This document shows positions 50,831-60,100 of a stretch of DNA of 64,000 nt, piece after piece. Under the pieces are notes generated by a model, which saw only the letters and a program-made list of their open reading frames with translations, was not told the DNA's origin and did no database searches. Position numbers and translations under genes: made by a program. Source of the DNA: Larus michahellis (taxonomy: Eukaryota > Chordata > Aves > Charadriiformes > Laridae); NCBI RefSeq assembly GCF_964199755.1, contig NC_133907.1:6515001-6579000 (forward strand), given 5' to 3'. Within the stretch, counting starts at the first letter, position 1. Every line of letters begins with the position of its first letter.

Positions 50831-51074
50831 GGTGCAGTTTTTAATATTGTCTCCCCTCCCTGCTGGTCGGTGCTAGTTGGGTGGACAGGGTGTGTGGTGG
50901 GGGTGCAGCCCCCCTCATTCCTGGCTCCAGGAGCCAGCTCCCCGCATGGAGGGGGACAACGTGGTCTATAATGGGGATAACGGGGCACCATCACTCCTCC
51001 GGTAAATGTGCAGCTCATGGCGTGTGACTGCAGCAAGCAGCTCAAAGGCGCCTGTGGGGGAGAAGGAAAAAATA

Positions 51075-51190
51075 CTTCGTGTATATGCATATGTATTTTT
51101 ATATATAACCGACATACGTGTGTTTAAATATAGCAGCATGTAATTATATATGTTTAAATATATGTATATACAAATAAATATACTCTTGCA
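51075..51190. repeat. AT-rich low-complexity tract
   Basis: TATATGCATATG, TATATATAAC and two GTTTAAATATA motifs make up about 115 bp of TA-rich sequence. Confidence 0.75.
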
Positions 51191-51573
51191 CATGTGTTGA
51201 GGGCTCTTTAGAGGCAGGCGTGAGCCCTGTGCTGATGGGCAGCGCTGCCTAGAGTCCCCCTGCAGGCAAACACCCAAACACCGTGCCACGCTGGCACTGC
51301 CCGCGTCCCAGCCCGGCCCCCGGCCCGCGGCTGAGGCCAGGTACAGCTTGTACCCAACACGGTCCGGTTCACCGGGGCTGGGCCTTTTGTGCCCAGTTTC
51401 ACCCTAAAATATCGCAGCACTTTCAGACCAACAGTGTCTGATCTTTCCATCCCTGGTGTCTCCATCTCTGAACTTTTCATCACCAACTTCTCCATCTCCA
51501 ACTGCTCCATCACCACCATCAGCCTCCCGAGCACGGGTACACAGCTAATAAATCTGAGCCTTTAATCGCCCTC

Positions 51574-51640
51574 ACAGAATGGGAGGGTTGGAAGGGACCT
51601 CTGGAGATCCTCTAGTCCAACCCCCAAGTCCTGCACAGCG
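51574..51640 (-). mobile_element. CR1 LINE, short 3' fragment
   Basis: The plus strand reads CACAGAATGGGAGGGTTGGA, then AGGGACCTCTGGAGATC, then TCTAGTCCAACCCCC. This is the antisense CR1 3' end. Only about 65 bp are clear; similarity may extend to about 51660. Confidence 0.85.
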
Positions 51641-51769
51641 TGGCCTTACCTGAGCCATCGTCCCTCTCGCTGGGCCTCGTCACACCTCTGTGCTTCCAGG
51701 TTTGTGATGCTGGTGTCAGCAAAAGGATAAACCCGACATATTTGGCTTTCATTTTTAGGTAACAAATCA

Positions 51770-51790
51770 CACACGCACACACACACACCC
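51770..51790. repeat. (CA)n microsatellite
   Basis: Short CACACA run with one CG interruption. Confidence 0.8.
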
Positions 51791-51806
51791 CGGTAACACA
51801 TTGGGT

Positions 51807-51859
51807 TGCCTCACCATGTCAGGTCCCAGCGGACAGGCTGCGTCTGACATGGTGAGGCA
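51807..51859. repeat. Perfect inverted repeat, 16-bp arms, 21-nt loop
   Basis: TGCCTCACCATGTCAG (51807-51822) is exactly complementary in reverse to CTGACATGGTGAGGCA (51844-51859). As RNA, G-U pairs could extend the stem by one at each end. The loop is GC-rich. The hairpin is a little short for a typical pre-miRNA. I know no element with this sequence. Confidence 0.95.
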
Positions 51860-52194
51860 GCTCTGCCTGGGGCGGGGGGGGCGCAATTTACAAACCCTCT
51901 GCTTTTATCTCCTGCAAGGTCCCACGTTTTTGATTATTTATGTAGCTAAAAACGATGCAAAAATTAGTGGTGGGGGAAAAAAAAAAAACAAACCTCCATA
52001 AATCCCATTGCTAAAGACATCAATAAGGGCAGAGGGGGCTGCTGGCCCGGGGTGCCGAGACCCCTGGGGCTGGAGAAGGTCACCAGAAGACCCGCTGTCT
52101 CTAGCACCCAAGGGAGATTTACTTATTGCCCTCCCCCCTTCTATAAGTTTGGGAAGTTTTCCGCAGTCCTCTGGGCGAGCGGGGCCGGCGCGGG

Positions 52195-52370
52195 CGCAGC
52201 GGTATCAGCAGCCGCGGGTCTATCAGGCTGAGCAGAAGCTTTTCCAGGAACTATCTAGTGAAACACATGACCGTGCCCCTGGCCGAAGGGCGATACGTGA
52301 CAGGCATTCACTGGGCTCCCGGCGAGTCAGTTGACTTTGTTATTCAAACTATTTTAGTGATGGTTTTTAA
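52195..52370. promoter_or_regulatory. Candidate regulatory element
   Basis: CpG-rich sequence passes into a motif-dense stretch with ACACATGACC, TACGTGAC (CRE/E-box-like), GAGTCAGTTGAC and TTATTCAAACTATTTTAG. It is unique sequence without a coding signature. A long pyrimidine tract (about 52384-52431) borders it on the right. Confidence 0.25.
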
Positions 52371-52504
52371 TCCCAGGCTTAAGTTTTTTCTTTTTTCCTT
52401 TTTCCCCCCTCCCCTCTCTTTTTTTCTCTCTGAACAAGGGAATCTCTACGCTGGCAGGATTCAGAGAGGCACAAAGGAGGGAAAAACAAGTTTCAGCCAG
52501 AAGA

Positions 52505-52680
52505 GAAAAGAAAAAAAAAAAAAAGGGATGCTGTTAGCATTCCCTGTATGTGAGGGGGTAAAAACATTTTGCTGTGAACTTTATTTTAAAGGGTAAGTGC
52601 CAACAGCAGCCCAGTTACTATGCAAATAAATCCTGTGCTCGGCCTTTCTCTCTCAGCCGTAAAGTTTTGGCGCTGGGACT
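52505..52680. promoter_or_regulatory. Candidate regulatory element with octamer motif
   Basis: A perfect octamer ATGCAAAT lies at 52620-52627, preceded by GTGAACTTTATTTTAAAGGG, between GC-rich flanks. The sequence is unique. An adjoining purine run lies at 52501-52527. Confidence 0.25.
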
Positions 52681-53616
52681 CGCGAGCTGCGGGAGCCGGG
52701 CTGCGGGAGCTGGCAGCGTCCCCAGTGCCCCCAGCCCTCCCTCCCGGGGACAGCCACCGGCTGGGGGTGCCACCGCAGAGCCCGGGACCTCCATGGCAGC
52801 CCCCGGGGCTCCCCAAGTGTCTCGGCCAGATAACGTGGGGGTGAGCGCTGCAGAGACGTGGGCTCGGTGTCCCCCTGCCCCTTATCACGAGCAGGTTTGG
52901 GCAGCTGCTGGCAGCAGAGCCCTCGGCTGTGCCCCCACGACAGGGGACACCCCGGGGCAAGGCAGTGGCTGGAAAGGGCAGCAATCCCACCCCAGCCATC
53001 CCCTTCCCGCGGCGGGCAGCTGGGGGGGGCCTGGCACCAGCCACGAAGCATCGCCGGCAGCTGGGACGTGGGGCTGGCTCTCTGGTGCTGCTGCGGGCTG
53101 GCAGGGGGAAGGCAATGCCGGCATCCGCTGGGCTCGTCCGGGCCATGGCCGAGCCCCGGCACTGGTATTTGTGGCGATGGCTCCCCGTGAGCACAAGAGG
53201 GGCTGCACGTGCCCCAGCCCCCACAAGCCGAAGCTTGCCCTGACAGCCCCGCTCTGATGGTTTCCTATGAAAAAGATTTGAATTTGTGATGCAAATGACT
53301 GGGCGTGTGGGCACAGCTGCCGGGAGAGGGCCTGGACCAGGTGATGTGCCCAGGGCAAGGTCCGGACCCCATGGCCGTTCCCACCCCCGCAGCCCGTGCC
53401 GTGCAGGGGGCTGCCCTGCCAAAACCATCCAGCCCTCGCCGCTCCTCCCTGCGTGCCTGCGGCCGCACAGTGCCACGCCGCAGCTCTTGCAGTGGCACCG
53501 TGACTCCCCAACCCGTGCCCACCCCCGGCTCCCGTCTGCAGCGAGCTCGCTTCGTCCCAGGACAACGAAAGGCACACGGTGCAGGTCAAAGAGGATGCTC
53601 CATCAAGCAATGTGTG
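52681..53616. other. Intergenic, very GC-rich, stop-poor on both strands
   Basis: ORFs of 329 and 259 codons on the minus strand and 227 on the plus strand overlap here. All are rich in Pro, Gly, Ala, Arg and Ser and lack recognisable domains. Simultaneous openness in several frames points to composition rather than coding. Confidence 0.5.
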
Positions 53617-53640
53617 CAAACAAACAAACAAACAAAAAAA
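53617..53640. repeat. (CAAA)n microsatellite
   Basis: Four to five CAAA units end in poly-A. Confidence 0.9.
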
Positions 53641-53852
53641 TATCATGCTTTTAAGCAATTGCAAGGTGATTTAAGCACTCGTCCTGTGCTACCCTGACCA
53701 GTCAGGAGGCACGCAGCCACCGCCTGCCATCCCACACCCCCCACAGTCCCCCCAGCTGCATTCCACTCTTGTCCCTCTCACACAGCGACCCATCGGACTC
53801 TTCCCACTTTCCCAGCCTGACACCGGGCCAAGGAAACGCTGGGCTCCTTGTC

Positions 53853-53865
53853 GGGGGGGGGGGGG
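53853..53865. repeat. Poly-G run, 13 G
   Basis: Uninterrupted G homopolymer, a likely place for length error in assembly. Confidence 0.9.
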
Positions 53866-54159
53866 CGTAGGCTTCCCTCGCCACCTGCCATCGCACCCCC
53901 ACTTCCACCCGGGAAGCCAGACAGCTTGTTATTATTATCATTATTATCCTGCCCGGCCACGATTTGACAGTTGGGTTTTCGCAAACAGGAAGGCGGCAGG
54001 TCGGGCTGTTGTTTTGATGTGGTTGTTTCTGCAAAATGAGCCCGGAGCAAAACTGCGCGGGATGCAGGAATGGCGTTCGGCAGTGGTGGGCCGGGTGCCG
54101 GGCAAAGGAGGCTGCTCAGCGCCGCCTGCCCCCTCGCTTCCCAGCAGCTTTGGCCACCT

Positions 54160-54300
54160 TTCAGGAAATTAGAGTCAGCTAAATGGAAAATCATCACTCT
54201 TTTAACTTTAAAATGCACCAGACACGGTTTGCTTGGGTTTTTTTTCAATGACAAATTAATCTTTGGAGGCCTCGGTCTTCCCATTGACCTGGGAAGACAC
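54160..54300. promoter_or_regulatory. Candidate regulatory element
   Basis: AT-balanced unique block with GGAAATTAGAGTCAGC, AAATCATC, CTTTTAACTTTAAAATG and GACAAATTAATCTTTGG in a GC-rich neighbourhood. It lies about 2.6 kb downstream of the RBM38 stop. The evidence is motif content only. Confidence 0.25.
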
Positions 54301-55705
54301 AGGTCCTCGGCGAAGACAAAAGCCGACGTTCAGCAGTGCGGGAGCCCTGCCTGGGGACAGGCACCACGACGCTCCCGGCACCCTCGCCCGCCTCCAAAAT
54401 CCTCCCCTCCCTCCTCCTCCTCGGAAAGACTCATGACAGGGAGAGAAAAGAATTGCTGAATAATCTCCAGCCCCGATAGTACTTCAAAGGCAGGTTTCCC
54501 GGGCCAGGCTGTGCTCCTCGCCAGGGCTGGGCTGGATGCGGCGCTCGGCTCTTACTCCTTTGGCAGCCCCACAGCCATATCCAGAAACTAATTACTTAAA
54601 AAGGAAATAAATGTCACCCGCATGGTTGTAAGCAAAACCCTGGGCAGGACGAAGAGCCCCACCAGGATCTGCATTCTCACGCAACATGAGCAAGGGAGGA
54701 ATGAGCTGTTTCCATTCATTGAGATGGGCTGTTTACTCTGAGACCTACTGATGATGTTAGACGTGCCCACTCTGTGCCTTTAAGTTCCGCAGTTGATCAG
54801 ACACAGTGCTGAACTGCCTCAACGTCCACCCTGCTTCCCCAGGATGGCTTTAGGTGATGCTGTTCATCGTCACCTTCCGAACAGCAATATACACCAGTGC
54901 CAAAGAGGCGGCGACTTCCTGGCACCAGCTCTGCTGTAACCTTTACAGAGATGAACTAGATAACTAGTACATTCAAAGAGAGTATTTTTATTTACTTTTA
55001 AAAGCTGATAGTCACAGTTTTTAATGGTCAAAATCTGAGAACCAAATTTTTAAAGCAACTTGATGAAGGAAAAGTCCAACGAGGCCGAGTAACGCAAAGG
55101 AGGCGCAGGGGCGCGAGCACCTGCCGGAGCCTCACCGCTGCCTGCCCGATCCCTTAACCGGGACAGGACTTTGGCAGACCACTCACTTTTGGATGGATTC
55201 AATTTAGGAAAAACACTTATCCTAAGTAAATAGCAGAACAAAAGCGATATCCTGAGGATTCTGGGGTAAGATCTGATCTCAGCTGTCCCGGTTTCCAGTG
55301 GCACACTTTACAGCCTCTGCTCCGCACAGACTGGGCGTGAGCCAGCACCCAGTGCTTGGGGACAAGCGCTGGGGACCACACAGCTCTGGTGTGACACTCC
55401 AGGAGCTCACAACCCCTGAGGTGTGAGGAGCTACAGGTGACTCAGGCCACTCAGAGCGAGCAACGGCACATGGGACACGCTGGGAGGGACGGCTGTGGCC
55501 ACGCAACGCCCGTGCGACGCAGTGCCGGGTCCGGATGCCAGCAGGGGCTCCTGCCGGGCCCCACTGCACCCCAGGACGCGTGTTCCCACGGCTCCCACCC
55601 CCCCACGCTGACGGGCAAAGCCCCAGTATAGCCAGATCTGGCCAGTCCGAAAGAACTCCCTACCAGACTCCAGCCAAGCAAACATGCTACCATACAGTAT
55701 CGAAT
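54301..55705. other. Intergenic stretch just downstream of RBM38
   Basis: Unique sequence with no recognisable repeat or gene. ORFs are below 100 codons and overlap. It separates the inferred RBM38 cleavage site from the upstream intergenic DNA. Confidence 0.45.
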
Positions 55706-55725
55706 CATTTTAAAAGTTAAAATAG

Positions 55726-55731
55726 TTTATT
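55726..55731 (-). terminator. RBM38: Poly(A) signal AATAAA, likely RBM38 distal site
   Basis: TTTATT on the plus strand gives AATAAA on the minus strand. About 20-55 nt further on in transcript direction come U/GU-rich stretches (TGTATGG, TGTTTG), as expected of a cleavage site near 55705-55715. A second AATAAA at 55785-55780 lies just upstream and could act as an alternative. Confidence 0.55.
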
Positions 55732-56763
55732 GCTGTTCTTTGTAGAAATGCACTTAACTTACATCATCTGTTCTCTTCCTTTATTTGGCTGTTGGGTTAT
55801 AGGCATAAAAAGGTTACGTTTACCCATTTGTTCAGTGACATAACACCTTTTTTCTCTTTTACGCCACTCACGATATTCTCCTAAGCTTCGCTGGCCAACA
55901 GCCCCAAATCTCTTTTACATAAATACTGTAAATGTCTCCATAGGTTGCAGCATTGTAACAAAAGATCTACCAAAGTAGACAAAAATGTTCGGTATTCTTG
56001 GTTGGTTTTTTGCATTTAAAAATATACCTAAATTTGAGATAATCTTAACAGAGTAACAATTACGATAAGAAAATAGTACAGTGCGTTGACTAAAGGAATA
56101 TTCTGCTCTCCTTCAAGCCAATATTCCCTTTTGCATGTTGAAGTGATTCAGCAATTACTTAAGAACTTTTACCTACATACAATAATTTAGTAAAATGAGA
56201 ATTAAACAAGGCAGATACTTACTACTATTCTTCTGTCTGCAATTCACAGCTCATGCGAATAAAATCGCAATAAATATTAAAAAATAGTTTTTCTTTTTCT
56301 TTTTTCTTTTTTTCTGTAAGGCATCTCTGAGTATTACAAAGTTTTTGTACAACCAAAAAATAAGATTGCTTTTTTCCATGTTCTCCGAGTACCTCTGTAC
56401 CTCAACAGTAATTAAGAGGACTGCAGGTTTGATGAGGAGGGGAGGGCTGACGGGGGAGGGCCGGAAAGACGACCGACGGGTGATGGAAGCAGACCGCAAT
56501 GTGTGCAAGAATCTGTAGTTTTCCCGTGAAACATTTCAGTCACTTCTAGAACATCTTCAAGACAGTATCTGTCCAGATTGAAAAAAAACAACAAAAAAAA
56601 AAAAAAACAACTTACCAGAAGTCCATTTTCATGAGCACAGTCAGACTGCAAGGGTTTGGGTCCGCCCTTAACACTATAAATAGCTTAGGTATTGATATGC
56701 ACCTATGTAAAGGGGATAAAGGGGAGGCGCGATTTTTTTTGTTGTTGGGTTTGTTTTTTTTCT

Positions 56764-56769
56764 TTTATT
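56764..56769 (-). terminator. RBM38: Proximal AATAAA only about 95 nt after the RBM38 stop
   Basis: A canonical AATAAA hexamer on the minus strand sits inside an A-rich tract. No clear GU-rich element follows closely, so use is doubtful. If used, it would give a very short 3' UTR without the U-rich tract. Confidence 0.2.
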
Positions 56770-56863
56770 GGGATTTTTTTTTTTGTCGTTGCTTCTGTTG
56801 TCCTAGTCGTATCCTTCCAAGTGTAAAAGATTGTCCTAGGCGGCGCAGGCGCGGGCAGGGCCC

Positions 56864-57164
56864 TCACTGCATGCGGTCGGGCTGCAGCTGTTGGGGCTGG
56901 TACTGCACGAAAGCGGTGGCGGGCGCCGCGGGGTTGCTGGCGGTGATGGGCGGCTGGACGGCGCCCGTGTAGCCGTATCCCACGAAGCCGGCAGCAGGAG
57001 AGGCAGCGTAGGGGTACTGATCGTAGGCAGCTGTGGTGTACTGGGAATAGGCTTGGCTGGCGGCGGTGTAGTCGATGTAGGGAGACGTGATGGACTGCAC
57101 GGGGGTAGGGATGACCACGCTGGGCTGGATGATGGCTTGGGGGTAAACATAGTGGGGCGTGAGT
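56864..57164 (-). CDS. RBM38: RBM38 last coding exon (C-terminal 99 residues, partial gene)
   Basis: The exon encodes the C-terminal tail of RNA-binding motif protein 38, an RRM protein that binds AU/U-rich mRNA elements and controls stability and translation of targets such as p21 and p53. It opens after a CTCCACAG acceptor (AG at 57166-57165). One base completes a split codon, then 99 codons run to the TGA at 56866-56864. Visible landmarks are [24 protein letters not shown], a Y/Q/A-rich stretch with [10 protein letters not shown], and the terminal LQPDRMQ. LTPHY and QPSVVIP match RBM38 better than its paralogue RBM24, whose tail ends LQTDRMQ and has poly-Ala runs. The Ser in AASP aligns, by my count from memory of the human protein, with human Ser195, a reported GSK3 phosphosite. 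The human tail from the same Leu is 100 residues, so length is normal. The RRM lies on upstream exons beyond position 64000. The family is certain; RBM38 over RBM24 is very likely. Confidence 0.9.
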
Positions 57165-60100
57165 CTGTGGAGACAAAGGGCGAGAGTCAGCGAGGGGCTG
57201 GGCTTCCTCCAGCCTGCGTATCGCCCTCCTCCCCCCCCCAAATTCATCTGCATCAGCCACGGTGCTGCCCCCAGTGCTGCCCTTGAGGCAGGGTGCTGCT
57301 CGGGGTGGAGGGAATGAACAGCAAAACACTCCTAGAGCCCAAGGGCGGAAGCAGTGCAAGGTGACGCATGGACTGCAAGAACAGACACACGCCATGGTCT
57401 CCATGTCTTGTATCTCCCACTATCCAGGCTGTTGGTCCCCAAAATAACCTCCCTGAATGGCTGCGACACAGCCCCTGCCCGACTGCCTCGCCGTATCTCC
57501 CTGACCCCCACGTGCCCTGCCTGTCCCTGCCAGCGCTGGCAGTCTCGCCATGTCCTGTATCCTCCAGGTCCACAGTCCCACCATCACCCAAACCCTGGCA
57601 GAGGCTCCCGAGGACCCGCATCCTCCCGGCACTGGGACACCAGGTCCCTCCTCCGCTCATCCCATCAGGGTAGCGTCCCACCAGGGAAGACCACTGTCCC
57701 CAGGCTTAGCCAAGGCCCTTCCAGCTTGTGAGCTGTTACCAGTTACTACACATTTAAGCCAGTGTTTCCATAACACTGGATGTTTAGGGCAATGCTACAG
57801 GGTGTTTGGAGTAAAACACAAGATATTAATTCTGGTTTTGTTCCTCCAAGTAACACTCCTCAGCAGTGACCGTGCCAGCAGCCCCCGGCCCAGGGGCAAT
57901 GCCAATGTGCCCACGAGCCCCATGGCCAGCCGACCCCCGGCATTGCCTCTGCCCTCACGATGCCGGTCCTAAAGCGTTGCTTTTCACCAGCCCCTGCCCT
58001 GGGGTAGCCATGCTGCTGAGAGGAATTTAACACCACCACAGTCAATTAAAGTCCACAGACTTGAAAGATCCTGGAGATGGTTAATGCAGGATTGCCCACG
58101 CATTTGCTATAAACTATTAATGAGGAACAAAGGAAAACAAAAAACAAAAAGCAGCAAAATGAAAGGGCTGTGTTTTCCAAAGGGCCCACAAGAAGTCAGG
58201 CCTCAAACAAGAGCAAAAACTGCAGAAACCTGAAGGTTTAGGTCCATCCACACGAACTACCACAGGCCAGAGAAAAATGGGCAACCAGCATCTGCCCGCC
58301 CAGCCCTCAGCAGCAGAGCTCCATCGTGCACAGGCTTGACGATCTGGGGCTAGTTTAAGAAACTGGGGTGTGCAGACTGCCACCAGCCAATGGCACGTGA
58401 CCACTGGAAGATCAGAGACACGTGCACCAAGAAGCACACGCTGTGGAGAAGGTCCCTTTCGGCCAGCTGTTGCTGAACCACGTAAGGCAACAGCACGAAC
58501 CAAAAGCCACTCCAGAGAGCTCCTTCCACCCTGCCCCCAAGCCCAACTTGTTTTGGCAAACAAACCAAAAAAAAAAAACCCAAGGTAAAACTCCGCAAAG
58601 AGCTTGTGCAGATTCAAATATTTTGGGGATTTTTGTGTGGATGTGTGTGACAGCACATTTTTAAACACAACCACTTTTAAAAGCCTCCCACAGGCTTTTC
58701 ACAAGCCGCAGGCTTGTACGTGCCTGAATTGCTCTCTAAGGCCGAGCTCAGCTGCTCGGGAAGAGGATATCTTGCCCGTTCATCCATCTGACCTCCAGGT
58801 TGGAAGCCCCAGCAGACTCACCACGCTGCAGGACCCGGTGCTCTGGTGCTTCATGGGGACCCGCAGCCAGAGACTGGGAACTTCTGTGGATGGGTCGTGG
58901 CTGCCCTCGTTCCACCCGAGTGTCCATTCTAGGTCTCAGCTACCACATACTGGGGACCACCTGGAGCTGGTGGTCCCCCCTATCCAGCAGTTACAGGGCT
59001 GTTCCTATTTGCTTCACAACCAGCACAGGATGGTTTAACCCCATCTTCAGGCAGGAGAAAGGCTTCTCACAAACAAGTGCTCATCTGAACCGAGTTTTCT
59101 CTCGTTTTCCCACTCACATATGCACTTTGCTTTTTCTTGAGGCAATTTGCATGATGAGAGAATGATGTTCTCCTCCCCCCGCCCAGCAACACTGCCTCCA
59201 AAACCAGGGTCCTTAGACAGAACAAGGCCACCCCCGGAGGTGCAGCACCAGGGAGGAGGATGGGTGGTGGGGAGCAGCATCTCAACCTTTGGCTGATTAA
59301 GTGCAAGACCACCTCCAGAGGCCAGAGCCACCCCCCGTGTGGTGCGGAGAGAGGGACGTCACAGCCCTTCAGTCCATAAATGCACCATACCCAATATCAC
59401 CCTGTGACTAACAAGAATGAGACAAGGCAGCAGAAATTCACTGAATCACTTTTGGTTAGCTCTGACCTAAACTGACGCCGCTCGGCTGAGTCGGAGCTAG
59501 AGCTTATGGACCAGCTTGGACCAAGGGCTGAACTCGCACTCGCATCTTCTGAGGAGCTGGGCCTAGTCCCAACCCAGAGGTTCCTTGTCACTGGGAGTTT
59601 GTTTTGTTTCGTTTTAAATAGTGCAGAGGTGTGATACTGCTCTCTTGGCCTGCCAGGGTCTGGGGACAGCCTGCGCAGACCAGGCACTGGCCCAGGCAAC
59701 CCCTGGGGGCGAGAAGAGCCAGCCCCGCGCATGCCTCTTGCTCTGCCCACTCGTACATTGGCAGCTCGGACAAGAGCCTGCATCCCAGACTGGCGAGGGA
59801 TGCTCTGGCTGCCTGTCACTTCTCCCTGCATGTGTCCCACCACCGGGCTTCCTGCTGCTTGAGGGCTTGATAAAGTTAAAACCACTCCACAAATGCAACA
59901 AAAAAGCAAATGCAAAATCCTCACGCTCGGGACTCACTAAAAAAACACCCCACCAGCAGGATCAGAGGCGGGGGGCAGGGGGCGTGCATTTTTCCAGCAC
60001 ACAGGCATCCAGCCTGTGCCTGCAGAATGACCAGGAGGACGGTCCGAGAGCCTCCAAGCAACCCAGCCTGGGCACCACCCCGTCTGAGCAGCTCCGCCGG

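Larger units (their letters stand above)
55706..56863 (-). other. RBM38: RBM38 3' UTR (predicted)
   Basis: This is the sequence between the RBM38 stop codon and the strongest poly(A) signal, about 1.15 kb; the left boundary is inferred. Read on the minus strand it holds an A-rich tract just after the stop (56729-56785), a long U-rich tract (56581-56611), an A-rich tract (about 56282-56315) and several AUUUA pentamers, two of them close together near 55918-55935. U-rich and AU-rich elements suit post-transcriptional control by HuR-type proteins or by RBM38 itself; that is inference. No open frame of interest is present. A perfect GTAAGT donor also lies inside it (see findings). Confidence 0.65.

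Noticed and set aside
1-55705. Exons of CTCFL or PCK1, expected on this side of RBM38 in other vertebrates
   Set aside because: No zinc-finger array and no PEPCK motif was found in any frame. These genes, if present, lie further left or are missing.
56703-57404. 233-codon minus-strand ORF overlapping the RBM38 exon
   Set aside because: It is an out-of-frame shadow of the RBM38 exon, and part of it lies in the intron.
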